64,000 nt of DNA, from NCBI RefSeq assembly GCF_019320115.1, contig NC_089589.1:18725641-18789640 (forward strand). Direction: 5' to 3'. Shown here piece by piece: positions 46,221-57,010 of this stretch. Source of the DNA: Miscanthus floridulus. Lineage: Eukaryota; Streptophyta; Magnoliopsida; Poales; Poaceae. The notes beneath the pieces are model-generated. The model had not been told where the DNA came from. It made no database searches and worked only from the letters and a program-made list of their open reading frames with translations. Every line of letters begins with the position of its first letter. The stretch's first letter is position 1. The position numbers were made by a program, and so were the translations under genes.

Positions 46221-48795
46221 ATGGCCCCTCCCACGCAGCACCCGTTGTACCCCATTCTGTAGGTGGAGTATGACGACCAGCACCGAGCACACATCTTGAG
46301 TGACAACAACGCAGAGGTGTTCTTGCCTCTTTTGAGGCCCCGCACTCACACCAGGGCGCATCAGTGGGACGAGCATTATACGCCGTACATATGGCATGCC
46401 GGCTTTCTCGAGCTTGTCCGTGTTGTCAACCACGGTCTTCCGCCCCTTGATCTAGCACTACTTACTGTAGCTGTAGACAGGTGCGAATGCATTCTTTGTA
46501 CGTAAACTTTCTTGTAACAAATTGGAGGCAACTAACAGTCGTTCTATTCTTATAACAGGTGGAGGCCTGAGACCCACACGTTCCACCTACCTTGTGGCGA
46601 GATGACCTTGACATTGCAGGACGTGAAGGCTATTTTAGGCCTTCGGTTGGGGGGACTTCCAGTGACAGGGATAGTTGACAACGATCACTGGAGGGAGCTG
46701 GTGGCTCAGTTTACTGATTTTCTTCCACCGGACGACGATGCTTACAAGAAAAATAAGTGACTAATTCAAGCCTATTTAATACTTGCATTGCTTTACAGCT
46801 GGCATCGGGTCTCATTTTCTTTGATAAATTACAGGAAAAGTTTCGGTGTTTCGTCGTCCTGGATCACAGAGCGCTTTGAGTACTTGGACCCACAAGCTGA
46901 GGAGGCACGGACGTACTTCGTCAGCCGTGGGAGAACATAGCGGGATACAGCTGGGGCAGCGCAGTCCTGGCATGGACGTATCGACAGCTATGCGTTGCCT
47001 GTCGTCGCACCTCAGGACATGCGAACCTTGGGGGTTGCTCCTATCTACTCCAGGTTTGGTGTTGGAAACAATTGCCTGTTGGGAGGCCTCTTAATAATGG
47101 TTTACCGATAAGTACTTCAGTTTATTATATTCTTCCAGGCAGTTAGATATGATGAGATTATTTGTTGCTAATTCATTATCGTGTTCAATGCAGCAATGGA
47201 ACGGGCATGATACACTCCCTACAGCTCTGTATATCTGGACGGAAGCACAGTTAGTTAGAGGGAATGTGTGGCGCAAGTATAGGGAGTATACGGACGGTCT
47301 CGACGTCCTGACACAGCACCAGGTTACGCTCTCTATACTATCGTAGCAGTGTCTTTTTCGATGTACACTATATCACAACCTAACACAATTATGAAATTTC
47401 AGGTGTTTTGGTGTCCTTGGGATTCTCCGGAGCTCCAGGACTATCTGAGTCCTGTCACTAGGGACGAGTCACACGAGTATCGCTGCGACGTCCCTCTTAT
47501 TTTCTTTCATGTGGTCGAGATTCACTTGTCCATCCGGATCTATAGACAGTTTGGAAGAATGACAGGCTGTCCACCACCGCTTTACTCCACCAATCAAGTA
47601 TTGCACGGGTGCGTTATCGATTAATAACAATGCTACAATTCAGATGTGTGTTTGGTACAACTAATATCGTTTTGTTGCAGGTTTGACCGCAGGAAGAGGT
47701 ACAAGACCAAGGATTGGCGCGTGACACACAACTCGTACATCCATTTGTGGCAGACCAGGGTACCACATGCGGTCCTTGTGGGTCCTCCACACAACTAGCA
47801 CATCTTCGATGAGTACCTGCGGTGGCTTCACAGGTCTATGACGACACATATCAAGCCTCCGTACACTGACGTGGCGATTGACGAGGACTCAGAGGAAGAT
47901 ATCATCGAAGATGTGTACGACGTCACCACTAGGGAGGACACACAGCTACAGAGAGCCCCGCTTCAAAGATACGTGGTAAGATACTTGAATGGTACAATTT
48001 GTTATCCTTTTGGTATTAAGTATGCGTACTAAAACTGTCCAACCGCGTTTCTGTACCCAGGCGACACAATTGTCAAGGCTATCCAACGAAGCAGCGTTCC
48101 AGCTTCACGAGTCTAGAGGGCAGGGGCCAGGCGTTCTCGCGGCTTTTGTGAAGGTAAACATAAACTTGTCCGTTTCGAAAATATTTCTTTATTGTATATG
48201 CGTTTGGCTAATGAACTAACTTTAACGTCTATTTATGCAGAAGGTGAAGAAAAGCTGCAGGAAGCTAGCTCAGAACTTGAGCTGCATGGACACTCCTTAT
48301 GAGGAACCGCCACTCCCCGCGCGGTCGGGTGGCACGTCTTCAGCCTCTTTGAGGACATCAGCCGGCTCTTCTCAGGCGATGACGTAGGGTGCCACTTCCG
48401 CGGTGCGTACACCACCACATCATAGCGCTGGGAAGAACACTGCAACCGAGGACGAGGAGGACGACGACGATGAACCCCCGGGCTTTCGCGGACAGCATGG
48501 CTAGTGGGACGAATGGCCGCAGGATGAGATCGGCATGTCTCAGCTAGGTGGTGCCCCGTTTGGCACCCAAGGAGCCTCACAGGTACTAACAAAGATAGTT
48601 TGTTTCAGTACGTAAGCTCCATGAGCTAACGATCATAAATAATTATAAGTAATCGTGCGTATCATATACCTGCAGGGTACGAGCCGTACGCACCGTCGAC
48701 GCGACCATACCGACGTTGGCTACACCCCCAATGTGTTGCCAACAAATCCGAAGAGACAGAGGCGTCCGAGAGATCCTTACACTCCTGGGTCTTAG
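46221..48795 (+). pseudogene. Plant mobile domain (PMD) protein gene, multi-exon, with defects
   Basis: Predicted exons are 46221-46480, 46559-~46754, ~46834-~47092, ~47180-47322, 47402-47608, ~47681-47973, 48061-48153, 48241-48582 and 48676-48795. They encode MAPPTQHPLYPIL, a TAG, then VEYDDQHRAH and onward through typical PMD motifs: WRPETHTFHLPCGEMTLTLQ, LGLRLGGLPVTG, YSWGSAVLAW and LPVGRP. The C-terminus is basic with RRRDHTDVGYTPN. PMD (aminotransferase-like) proteins MAIN and MAIL1 act in silencing and genome stability in Arabidopsis, and the domain is also widespread in plant transposons. The in-frame stop (46260-46262), a frame break near 46940 and a stop near 47797 suggest this copy is not functional. 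Confidence 0.8.
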
Positions 48796-49472
48796 TTTGT
48801 TTAGGTCAAACGAATATTGGCATCCGAAACTTGCGGGGTTATTTGGTTTTGTTATGTCAAACTTATGTCAAAACAATGAATATGTTATGTGGCAGCTTGT
48901 CAACTTGCTTCTTATTCGTTTCGTTGAGTCGCGGCAGCACTGCCGGCGAGATTAAGTACCCTGCGTTCAAGAATCGGCCCGTACCTGGACACCGGTGGCA
49001 ATTTTTCGTAATTGATTAGTTAAAATGATGCATAACCGTATTATGAAAGACGAAAAACTAATCATTGGCTTATCAAATTCTCTATTCGGCCGTGAAAAAA
49101 CTCAACAAAATACGGGCGCGACGCGTTTCGATTCTACCATCCAGGTAGCCCGGGCCGGCGGCGGGCGCAGCGGCCAGGTGGTGTGGCTGCTTGTGTATGT
49201 TTGGTCCAGCCGCGCCACGCAACACGGCGCGGCACTGTCGCGCCAGGGTAGGTGGCGCGGCAAGACCGGCCACGTCAGCGCCCCCCCCCCCCCCCCCCCG
49301 CCGCACGCCACGTCAGCCCTGTGCCGCGCCACCATGCATGGCGCGGCACATGCATTTGGCCGCGCCAGGACAATAGGCACGGCAAAAAGTGTTAGTTTTA
49401 AAAAAAATCGAGTGTGTTAGATTTAAAATTATATTAAAAAAAGGGTTAAAATTAAAAAAAATCCTGTAACAA

Positions 49473-49675
49473 CAGGATCGATCACGACCTTTACGTAATC
49501 TGTGGAGACCTGCGTGGACTTGGCCGGCTGGATCACTCAAAGGACCCTTCCTGTGGTAGGCCGAGGGTTCCGTGTCTAGTGAATCGGCCCATTAGCGCCC
49601 TAACTGGGCCATGACAAAGCACATGCCAAAGTTGCTTATGGGCTCTACACTGAAATTCCCCTCGCTACAGTACAC
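49473..49675. other. Unassigned flank right of the MULE
   Basis: Single-copy-looking sequence with no recognisable gene or element. Confidence 0.4.
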
Positions 49676-50444
49676 AGGGGCGGAGGATAGGCGATTTCGA
49701 ATCCGGCGTCGATCTCACCGTTTTCTCTTCGCGTACGCGACCGTCCCGGTGCCGGAGGTGGAGAGGAGCCGGGGGATCGATGGCCGTTGTACGTACCCAC
49801 ATCTAGTCCAGCTAGGTTACGGTTAGTTTTCTTCGCATCGAGGTCGTCGATGCGGAGTCCGGCCAGCGGATCCCGGTGGCTCATGGTTGTGGCGTCCGGT
49901 TCTTTTGTCCCTCCACAACACCTCCGGCGGCTGCAGTAGTGATGACGCGTCTTCCGGGGATGGTGCTGCGAGGTATGCTTGCCCCTATCTGGAGAAATCG
50001 GGTTGGATTATCCCTTTTGGGGCTGCTTCGTCGTCGTGTGATTTGGGGTCGCCAGCGGTGCTTGTGGTGTCTGATCCCGTATCTCTCGACGATGATATGG
50101 CCGGTGGCCGTCATAGTTTGCTTGGGCGTCCAGTGCTCCATGTGCACATCGGCGAGTTCAGTGTGCCAATCGTTGCAACATTAAAACTGTATGTGGCTTC
50201 TTTGGAAGCTTCTTCGTTGAGGTGGGAATTGGCTTCAAGCTGCAAGCTCGGCGTTTATCTCTTCCAGGGGCGGCGTTTCCAGCGGTGGCTCCGGTTGCCG
50301 GCGACGAAGACGACAGGGAGACCTTTGCAAGGACTTGGATGTAATTTTCTTTTTTATCAGTGGTGTCTTTGTAAGGCTGTTTCTGCAATCCATGCTATGA
50401 ATGAATAAATGAAATGCAACCCGGTTTTCTCAAAAAAAAAAAAA
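49676..50444 (+). mobile_element. Poly(A)-tailed retrosequence (truncated LINE or retrocopy)
   Basis: GC-rich sequence ends with GTAATTTTCTTTTTTATC, GTGTCTTTGTAAGGCTG, ATGAATGAATAAATGAAATGC and then a run of 13 A (about 50432-50444). That 3' end is the style of plant L1-type LINEs. No RT or endonuclease is visible in it and no target duplication was found, so it could also be a retrocopied transcript. The left border is approximate. Confidence 0.45.
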
Positions 50445-50685
50445 GGAAAAAAGTAATCTCAAGAAAAAGAAAAAAGAAAAAGCCTATTTTACCTCACTCA
50501 ACTATCGTCATCGTTGTCACAAGACGATATACACGAGGAGTTATTCCAAAGCTTCTTCTCCATTCACTGCTTGATTTTTAGCTGGCCTGGACCTTACACG
50601 AACCCAGGACTCCTTGATGAATGGTGCACAATCAAGTGCCCCTAGATGGCTTGCTCCACCAGCAGTAGCTGTAGCAAAGATTAAT
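50445..50685. other. Unassigned sequence
   Basis: A-rich then mixed sequence. No gene or element recognised. Confidence 0.4.
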
Positions 50686-50805
50686 CAGCTTGTTCGTTTC
50701 GTCGTAAACGATCATAGATTATTTACTGCTGGCTGGTTTGGTGTGAGAGAAAAATACTATTCCAGCTTATAATCCACGATCGTATACGAGCAAGCGAACA
50801 GGCTG
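50686..50805. mobile_element. hAT-like MITE (120 bp)
   Basis: The ends CAGCTTGTTCG and CGAACAGGCTG are inverted repeats. The interior GGTGTGAGAGAAAAATACTAT with flanking CTGCTGGCTG and CCAGCTTATAATC is the pattern of a very common grass MITE. The 8-bp flanks do not match. Confidence 0.75.
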
Positions 50806-50944
50806 AATGTGAATTCTGCAGCTATCGGCAAGTCTTCGGAAACTGCAATAACTACTGCAGTAGTAAGGGATGAAGTAGGCACATTCCTAGTGATTGTGAT
50901 GAAAAGGATAACTAACCTAGAGACATTGGAGATGATGTTTAGTG

Positions 50945-51178
50945 TGAAGATCTAAGGAAGGTCAAGCTGGCGACCGATTGTGTGAACATTGTTCGAGCCC
51001 TCGAGGAGGCGGCCATATCATTCGAGAAAATCAAGGCAATGAAGGAGGCATTCCAAGCGGTGGAGTTTATACACGAAGGACGACCGTTGAACGACGAGTT
51101 CGATGGGCTTATGAAAAGGTCGATTTACGAGTCATTAGGAAGGCATGTATGGTTGAGTTTTCCCATATGGAATTTGTA
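50945..51178 (+). pseudogene. RNase H-like (RVT_3) domain fragment of a LINE
   Basis: The frame reads KVKLATDCVNIVRALEEAA (with the Asp of the 'SD' motif), then MKEAFQAVEFIHEGRPLNDE and YESLGRHVW, which fits the C-terminal half of the RNase H-like domain that ends many plant LINE polyproteins. It also occurs as a domain of unknown role in host proteins. It is a short stand-alone piece with no start or upstream domain; the stop is at about 51178. Confidence 0.55.
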
Positions 51179-51725
51179 ATCAGATTTCGCCTGCTAACTA
51201 ACCAAGAGACGATCCTTAAAAACTATCATCGTCATTCATTTTTTCTATTTGAACTTTACAAGGCATCTTACCTCTTGAACCATGAAAACCGTTCAGATTA
51301 ACTCCATGCCCTTGTTTGAAGTGGTTGTCAAGATGGTTCCATTTTTTTAGTTAAAAATTCCAGTAAATATTTAACAAGGTTTTAAACCACAGAAAATGTC
51401 TCTAAACTTCGAAAAAAAACCGATATAAGTCTTAGAGATAGATTGGAATACAACAAATCCAAATAAAATATTTAGAGCTTGTGAAATATGTCTACAAGCT
51501 TCTAAAAAATTAGATTTAGCTCTAAAAATCGGAAATATATTTAGAAAATCTGAAAAATTCCTAAAACATTCTAATTGAAGAAGCATTATGAGGTCCGAGC
51601 TAAACGCGTTTTAAACAAATTCATGTTACTCGTTCCATCTGTCTTGACGATTGGTCCACTATGCTATTTGACGGGAAATGATGCGGAGGTACTGTGCTAT
51701 TTCACGGGCTATGTATGTCTGCATG
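51179..51725. other. AT-rich sequence without recognisable features
   Basis: Low-GC intergenic sequence. No element ends or coding sequence seen. Confidence 0.4.
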
Positions 51726-52010
51726 GCTTGGATTTTTTTTATTTTTAGTCTTTTTTATTCAATATTTTAATAATAATCATTCCTAAAAAAATTTATAGAT
51801 CTCACCATTTTTGTCGCGCCAGTGCCGTTGGCGCGACAAAATAACGTTGCCGCACCACATGCATTAGTGCGGCAACATCTGTCACGTTAGATGGCGTTTA
51901 CAACGTAAAAAAGCTTGTCACACCACTTCCGTTAGTGTGACAGTATTGTTCTGTCGCACCATCGGAAGTGGCATGACAAGACTAAACCTTAGAAACATCA
52001 TAACTTTTTG
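51726..52010. mobile_element. MULE-like terminus with serial hairpins
   Basis: An AT-rich leader (TTTTTTATTTTTAGTCTTT...TTTAATAATAATC, 51726-51806) is followed by successive palindromes: TTTTGTCGCGCCA...TGGCGCGACAAAA (about 51808-51841), GTTGCCGCAC...GTGCGGCAAC (51846-51876), TGTCACAC...GTGTGACA (51916-51942) and a weaker one to about 51987. The layout copies the MULE TIR at 45227-45480 with different sequence, so I read it as the end of a related element. A partner TIR was not found. Confidence 0.5.
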
Positions 52011-52735
52011 ATACGACGTAGAATGAAGATGAACTTTATATGAAAATTATAAATCTTGATGATATATACAACTTTCTAGTTTAGGGTTTTCTCATTTGAG
52101 GACGATAAGGTGCTCAAAAAATAATATAAAATTTCAGGAGCATAACAATCGCGTACTAGTGCTCGTCGCATTAGAAAAATAATACATTTTCTATATGGTA
52201 TCAAATGAAGATACTCTCTTCATCCACAAAAGAATGCAATTATGGGATCCATGCCGATCAAAATAGCTCAAGTTTGGCCAAGTTTATAACAAATAGTATT
52301 AATATTTATGTTTCCAAATAAATTTATTATAAAAATGTATTCTATGACTAATCTAATGATACTAATTTTGCATTAGGAATGTTCATATTTTTTATATAAT
52401 TTTGGTCAAAGTTCAAACTTATTTGACTTCTCGAGAAACGAGAATTGCATTCTTTAGTAAACGGAGGGGATACTTTTTACACCAATGTTGTAGTACCCAA
52501 TGAGATGTACAACTTTATAATTTTGAGTTTATGGACGTTAAGATGCTCAAAAACATAATATAATTTTTTAACAATATAATAATTGCGTACTAATAGCTTG
52601 TCGCATTAGAAAAATAATATCGTTTTTGTATCGTGTCAAGTGAAGACACTTTTTATATCGTTTTTGTATCATGTCAAATGAAGATATTTTTTATATCATT
52701 TTGGTATGGTGTCAAATAAAGATACTTTTTATATA
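52011..52735. repeat. Direct repeat of about 200 bp interrupted by a Stowaway MITE
   Basis: The two parts share 'tacaactttctagtt/ tacaactttataatt', 'gatgctcaaaaa.ataatataa', 'gcgtacta' and 'gtcgcattagaaaaataata' (about 52065-52210 and 52505-52640). Short repeats of 'actttttatatcgtttttgtat' follow to 52735. The Stowaway lies between them. Confidence 0.6.
52214..52470. mobile_element. Stowaway MITE (257 bp)
   Basis: The ends CTCTCTTCATCCACAAAAGA and TCTTTAGTAAACGGAGGGGA form the Stowaway inverted repeat, with TSD TA (52212-52213; 52471-52472). The interior AATGCAATTATGGGATCC is the usual sequence of this family. Confidence 0.9.
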
Positions 52736-53026
52736 TGGGAGGGGATGGGAGTTTATTTGAATCCGCCTGCTTTGGATGGCTCCTGTTTAGAAGGTTCCTG
52801 CGTACTTATGTGAGGGAATGTAATGTAATGGAGATACGTGGAGGAATGGAATGAAATAAAATGGGTACAATAAGAGGGATGAGATAATCTTGGATCTGCT
52901 GTGTGTGTGGGGATGGTATAGTGGGGTTGTCCTACGGGCTACGGAGGATATATGATCTTATCCTTCTGTTTGTTTGGGACCATAACAATGCAAGGGATAT
53001 TGCAGTGTATAGTACGTGTCAAGGTA
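52736..53026. other. Unassigned sequence with a MITE-like stretch
   Basis: 'tgtaatgtaatggagatacgtggaggaatggaatgaaat' (about 52818-52858) resembles grass MITE interiors, but no paired ends were found. No gene seen. Confidence 0.35.
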
Positions 53027-53236
53027 TGTTTGGATCCAATGAGCTAAACTTTAGTCTTTCACTTTTTATCTATTTCTGGTCTTCGGAGAACCAAACAGGT
53101 GGGCTAAAAGGGAAGGACTAATTTTTAGCCTCCATTAGTCCATTTGCCCCTCAAGATGGGCTAAAAAGGGCTAAAAGTGCTTTTACTCTTTTTCTCTCTC
53201 CTCTCCCTTTCATCTTTTAGCATATAGATCCAAACA
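53027..53236. mobile_element. hAT-like MITE (about 210 bp)
   Basis: The ends TGTTTGGATCC and GATCCAAACA are inverted repeats, and the interior has the reiterated GGGCTAAAA / TTTAGCC words of this common grass MITE. The downstream flank repeats CAAACAGCCATCTTG. Confidence 0.7.
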
Positions 53237-53290
53237 GCCATCTTGGGCTATTTGACTTACAAACAGCCATCTTGTGTTATTATTAGTAGT

Positions 53291-53550
53291 ACTCACTCCG
53301 TCTCTAAATATAAGACGCGATTTGACTTCTTGTGGTTTTTAAGAACATATTTTGACCTATAATTTATCTTATAATATATAATTTATAGGAAACAAAAGTT
53401 TGACCATTATAAAATATTTCTAAATACAAATCATACATAACTACTTTTATAATGCAAACTTTTGATATAGTGAGGTTAATTATTAGTCGAAGATAAATAA
53501 AGTTTAAATTTTAAAATACGTGTATGCTTTATATTAAGGGACGAAGGGAG
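53291..53550. mobile_element. Stowaway MITE (260 bp)
   Basis: The ends CTCACTCCGTCTCTAAATAT and TATTAAGGGACGAAGGGAG are inverted repeats with TSD TA (53289-53290; 53551-53552). The interior has GACTTCTTGTGG and CTACTTTTATAATGC as in the abundant grass family. Confidence 0.92.
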
Positions 53551-53670
53551 TATTAGCTAGTTTCTTGTAGCTAGCCAAGTAGCACCTACCAGTTTGTGCG
53601 TTGCCTGGTGCTAGAGCCTAGGTAGCTCCATATTTATCTAGTGAGGAGAGAGATAGAGATAGAAAATTAA

Positions 53671-54007
53671 GGCCTTGTTTAAATTCAGAGTCTAAAGTTT
53701 AAGGGTGTCATATCGGATGTCATACGAGGATGTCACATGTGAGTGTTCGGATAGTAATAATAAAACAAATTACACAGGTCCTCAGTAATCCGCGAGACGA
53801 ATGTATTAAGCCTAATTAATCCGCTATTACCACATGTGTGTACTGTAGCACCACATTGTCAAATCATGGACTAATTAGGCTTAAAAAATTCGTCTCGTAA
53901 ATTAGTCGTAATCTGTGTAATTAGTTATTTTTTAGCCTATATTTAATAATTCATGTATGTGTCCAAACATAGAGACTAAAGTTTAGGAGAGGAAAACAAA
54001 CCAGGCC
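53671..54007. mobile_element. Tourist-like (PIF/Harbinger) MITE, 337 bp
   Basis: The ends GGCCTTGTTT and AAACCAGGCC are inverted repeats, with TSD TAA (53668-53670; 54008-54010). The interior carries AAGCCTAATTAATCCGC and GACTAATTAGGCTTAAAA, the long inverted interior of this very common grass MITE. Confidence 0.9.
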
Positions 54008-54088
54008 TAACTTATATGACACTAGGGCCGATAGTTGCTGGTGTAGGACAACTCAGAGCCGCACGAAGCTATGTCAGACCCCCTAATG

Positions 54089-54219
54089 GTTTGTTCGGTT
54101 GTTGTTAAAATCAAAGGGATTAAAGGGGATTGGAGGGGGTTAAGGGGAATTTTAAATTGGAGGGGATTTAATCCTCCTCAATCCCTCCCAATTCCCTTGG
54201 TTTGGGGTCAAACGAACAG
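54089..54219. mobile_element. Short MITE with TTGTTCG ends
   Basis: TTTGTTCGGTT at the left and AAACGAACA at the right are inverted. The interior is an imperfect palindrome of GGGGATTGGAGGGGG and CCTCAATCCCTCCC words. No target duplication was resolved. Confidence 0.55.
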
Positions 54220-54639
54220 AGCAGGATTGCACTAGGGCTCTTCTCTGGCGGTAGTTTCACACACTTGGGCTAGCAAGAGTAGTACCTTGTAGTTGTAGGT
54301 AGCAGCAAGATTTGTCTTGACTGGTAGGGCGAAGGTAAGTTGTGTCTAGGTTTGCAAACTCACCTCCAAAAAAAAAGAGAAATAATAGAGAGTTCGATTC
54401 AAATTTCATCGTATATATATTTCTGAAGACATGTCTATGCACTGTGTATGTCAAGTAGTAATCAGGATTGTTGGTTCTGGATTCTCAGGGATCAGTAGTC
54501 TGACACTACCGGCACCTCGAGGGCATGTGTCTCGCGTGGTGGTACTAGTAAGCACCACTAATAAGCGGAGGACACGAACTAGTCAAAGCCAGTCAAAGTT
54601 ATTGCTTCCACGTTAACCGTGAGCACGACGAGCGCCCCT
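54220..54639. other. Unassigned sequence left of the LINE
   Basis: No gene or element is recognised; the 5' truncation point of the LINE probably lies in here. Confidence 0.4.
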
Positions 54640-55945
54640 GGCCAGGTCCCCAGCCTCCAAAAGTTCTCTAGCCTTTTTAGTAAAAATGTGCCTGCAGCTA
54701 CCCGATCTCACATCAGAGATATTTTTCTTGTCCCTGATCTCCTCCCAAACACTATGCACCTTGGGCACCTAATTATTTTCAACCACAACGATAGAAATAA
54801 AGCTTATGATTTTATTCTCAACAAATTCAGAGCTAAACTTACTATTGTTAAAGCTAACAAGCTTAACCATGCAGGCCGTCTTACTTACATTCAGTCGGTC
54901 TTGGCTTCGATTCCGGTGTGCTATATGTCTACTGTGCTTTTCTCTAAGACTTTTGTAGGTAAAATCATAGCAATCATAAGAAGATTTTGGTGGGCGGACG
55001 TCCAGGACGATAACCCTACCTCCCCTATTGCCTTCAGATCATGGGATGACATTTGCCAATCCAAGGAAAATGGTGGCCTTGGAGTTAGGGACCTCTACAC
55101 GGTTAACAAAAGCCTACTCACCCATGCGGCATGAACATTGCTACTAACAAAAATCAGCTTCTCACCTCCATTCTTAAGGCTAAATACTACCACAACTCCT
55201 CCTTTTGGACAGCTAACACCAAGGGACCTCGTTCCATCTTCTGGTCATCTATTTTGCAGGTAAAAGAGAAACTTTGCAAAAACTCTGTTTATCAAATACA
55301 TTCAGGTAACGGCTCCATTTGGTCTTCACCATGGTGTCCTGTTTGGAACTCCATCCATGACCACATGATTTTACCGGTTACCCAGCTTCCACTGCCGGCT
55401 ACAGTATCTGATCTTTGGCACCCCAACTCCCAGAATTGGAATGTTGATCTAATTGCTAACATCTTTGATGATCAGGCTGTTCAAGCTATCACTGCGGTCC
55501 ACACGGTTGACAACGATCAGCAAGATATCCTCAGATGGACGCCAGCCACAAATGGTCAATGCTCAGCTAAAAATGTCTACAGGCATCTTAGCAGCCAGCA
55601 GACCATCCAACTACCTCAACAGGGTTCTAGAAGCATCCACCCCCAAGCTAATCAGATCCTACAGAGAGCTTGGAAAACCAAAGAACTACCACCTCTAATC
55701 AAAGCATTTACTTGGAGACTCATCAGAAGAGCTCTCGCAACCGCTGATAGAGCAGCAAGGTACAGCACCCACATTGACAAACAGTGTGCAGCCTGCGGTG
55801 CAGTGGAGGAAGATACCCATCTATTCTTCCATTGCCACCTTCCCGGGGCAGTTTGGTTCTCTGCTGATCCACCTCTTCGCACTGATAACCTGCCGTACGA
55901 AGACGATGGAGTCCAGCTAATATTACAGGCTATTATCTCCAACTC
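54640..55945 (+). pseudogene. LINE (L1-type) reverse transcriptase C-terminal part, truncated
   Basis: The frame gives FSKNVPAATRSHIRDIFLVP, then HLGHLIIFNHNDRNKAYDF, AGRLTYIQSVLASIPVCYM, RRFWWAD and KENGGLGVRDL: the end of the LINE RT/maturase-like region. A frame break at about 55131 precedes the second half, which ends in a zinc-binding RT domain (RAWKTKELPPLIKAFTWRL, CAACGAVEEDTHLFFHC). The catalytic YADD region, endonuclease and ORF1 are missing on the left. On the right the protein is cut by the Tat LTR at 55946. Known role: target-primed reverse transcription. Confidence 0.85.
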
Positions 55946-56996
55946 TGTTGAAACTAGAGGTTTCAACCTGCGTGGCGAAGACCAAGGCCTCCGTCCGTCG
56001 GGCGGCCGGCCTCGGACGGAGGCTCAGGGTACGAGCGACAGGGGGAATAGTGAAGAGTAAGGGAATGGCACGAGAAGTTAGGGTTTCTTTAATTTACCCA
56101 CCAACCAACCTCCATGGTTACAAGTGTCCTCTATTTATAGGACTCAACTACCACACAACAGAATTTATTACAATGCCCCTCAACTACTACAGTACATTCC
56201 TGGAATATTCTGCCGCTAGTCTTTTATTCGCGGGGCAGTCCTGCCACACCGTTTCTAAGCAATGGGCCTCCATGAGCGGTCGGCCCACTGTGGCTGGTCT
56301 TCGGCCCGAAGGCCTGGCTCCCCGGCGCCGGCCTTCATCCCCCACGGCGCGCCGCTCCCCTGGCGGACCTCCGCCGGACGGTCGGAGACGTTCTCCGCGG
56401 GTATCCGCCATGCCGCGCGGGGGCCATGGTTCTCGCCGCTGGCTTTCGCGTTCAGGGGCGCGCTGTTGCCTCGGAGAGTCCCCGCCGGTCCGGGCAGAGA
56501 CATCACCAGCTGGTTTCCGCCCGGCCACTGGCCTCGGAGCCTCCGCCATCAATGGCGCGCCGTCGCCTTGGCGGGTCCCCGCCGGTCCGGGCGGAGGCAT
56601 CACCAGCTAGTCTCTGCCCGGCCGCTGGCCTCCGAGGAGGGTCCCCGCCGGTCCAGGCGGAGACATCATCTGTAGGTCTCCGCCCGGCCGCGCAGGAGCC
56701 ATGCTGGCGCGCTTGCGCCCACCGCGAGCGCCCGCGCTTGAGTACCTGCGCACACTTGGGCAAAATCGTTTGTTTGGTTAGTTTAGAGATAAGGCTGCCT
56801 CCGCCCGTAATACCGGAGACGCCCGCCTGAGCGGTCGGCGGGGTGCGAGCCTGGCCTCGGACGGAGGCCGTGATGACCCCTCGAGCATGGTCGAGAAATC
56901 TCCTAGTCAGCGCCCGGTCTCCGCCCGCTCGAAGACGCCTTGGCGACACCCCGCTGCCAGGGGCCTTCGCCACCCGCCAGAAGCCATGCTACAACA
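55946..56996 (-). repeat. 3' LTR of the Tat-like element (1051 bp)
   Basis: The ends are TGTTG and CAACA, perfectly inverted. The right end adjoins a polypurine tract (minus strand), which fixes both border and orientation. A minus-strand TATA box (TATAAATAG, complement at 56131-56140) is present. The LTR is GC-rich with internal direct repeats starting CCCCGCCGGTCC at about 56481, 56577 and 56643. Its left end carries a palindrome GTTGAAAC-TAGAG-GTTTCAAC (55947-55967). Confidence 0.85.
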
Positions 56997-57010
56997 GTTC
57001 CCCCCCTTTT
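56997..57010 (-). other. Polypurine tract of the Tat-like element
   Basis: The minus strand reads AAAAGGGGGGAAC directly before the LTR TGTTG. It primes plus-strand DNA synthesis in LTR elements. Confidence 0.85.

Larger units (their letters stand above)
45227..49463 (+). mobile_element. Mutator-like element (MULE) with long TIRs carrying a plant-mobile-domain gene
   Basis: Long terminal inverted repeats (about 45227-45490 and 49190-49463) start GAATTTTTTT / GATTTTTTTT and share AATTTTAACCC, the CTAACACTTTT stretch, GCATGGTGGCGCGGCACAGG and GCTGACGTGGC. The 9-bp flanks are CTGTAACAT (45218-45226) and CTGTAACAA (49464-49472), 8 of 9 alike, as expected for Mutator. The only gene recognised is the PMD gene; no mudrA-type transposase is present, so it would depend on a transposase in trans. 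It sits just upstream of the kinase gene. Confidence 0.88.

Noticed and set aside
46221..48795. PMD gene as part of a Gypsy element
   Set aside because: PMD also occurs in Gypsy elements, but here MULE TIRs with a near-perfect 9-bp duplication bound the gene and no LTRs are present.
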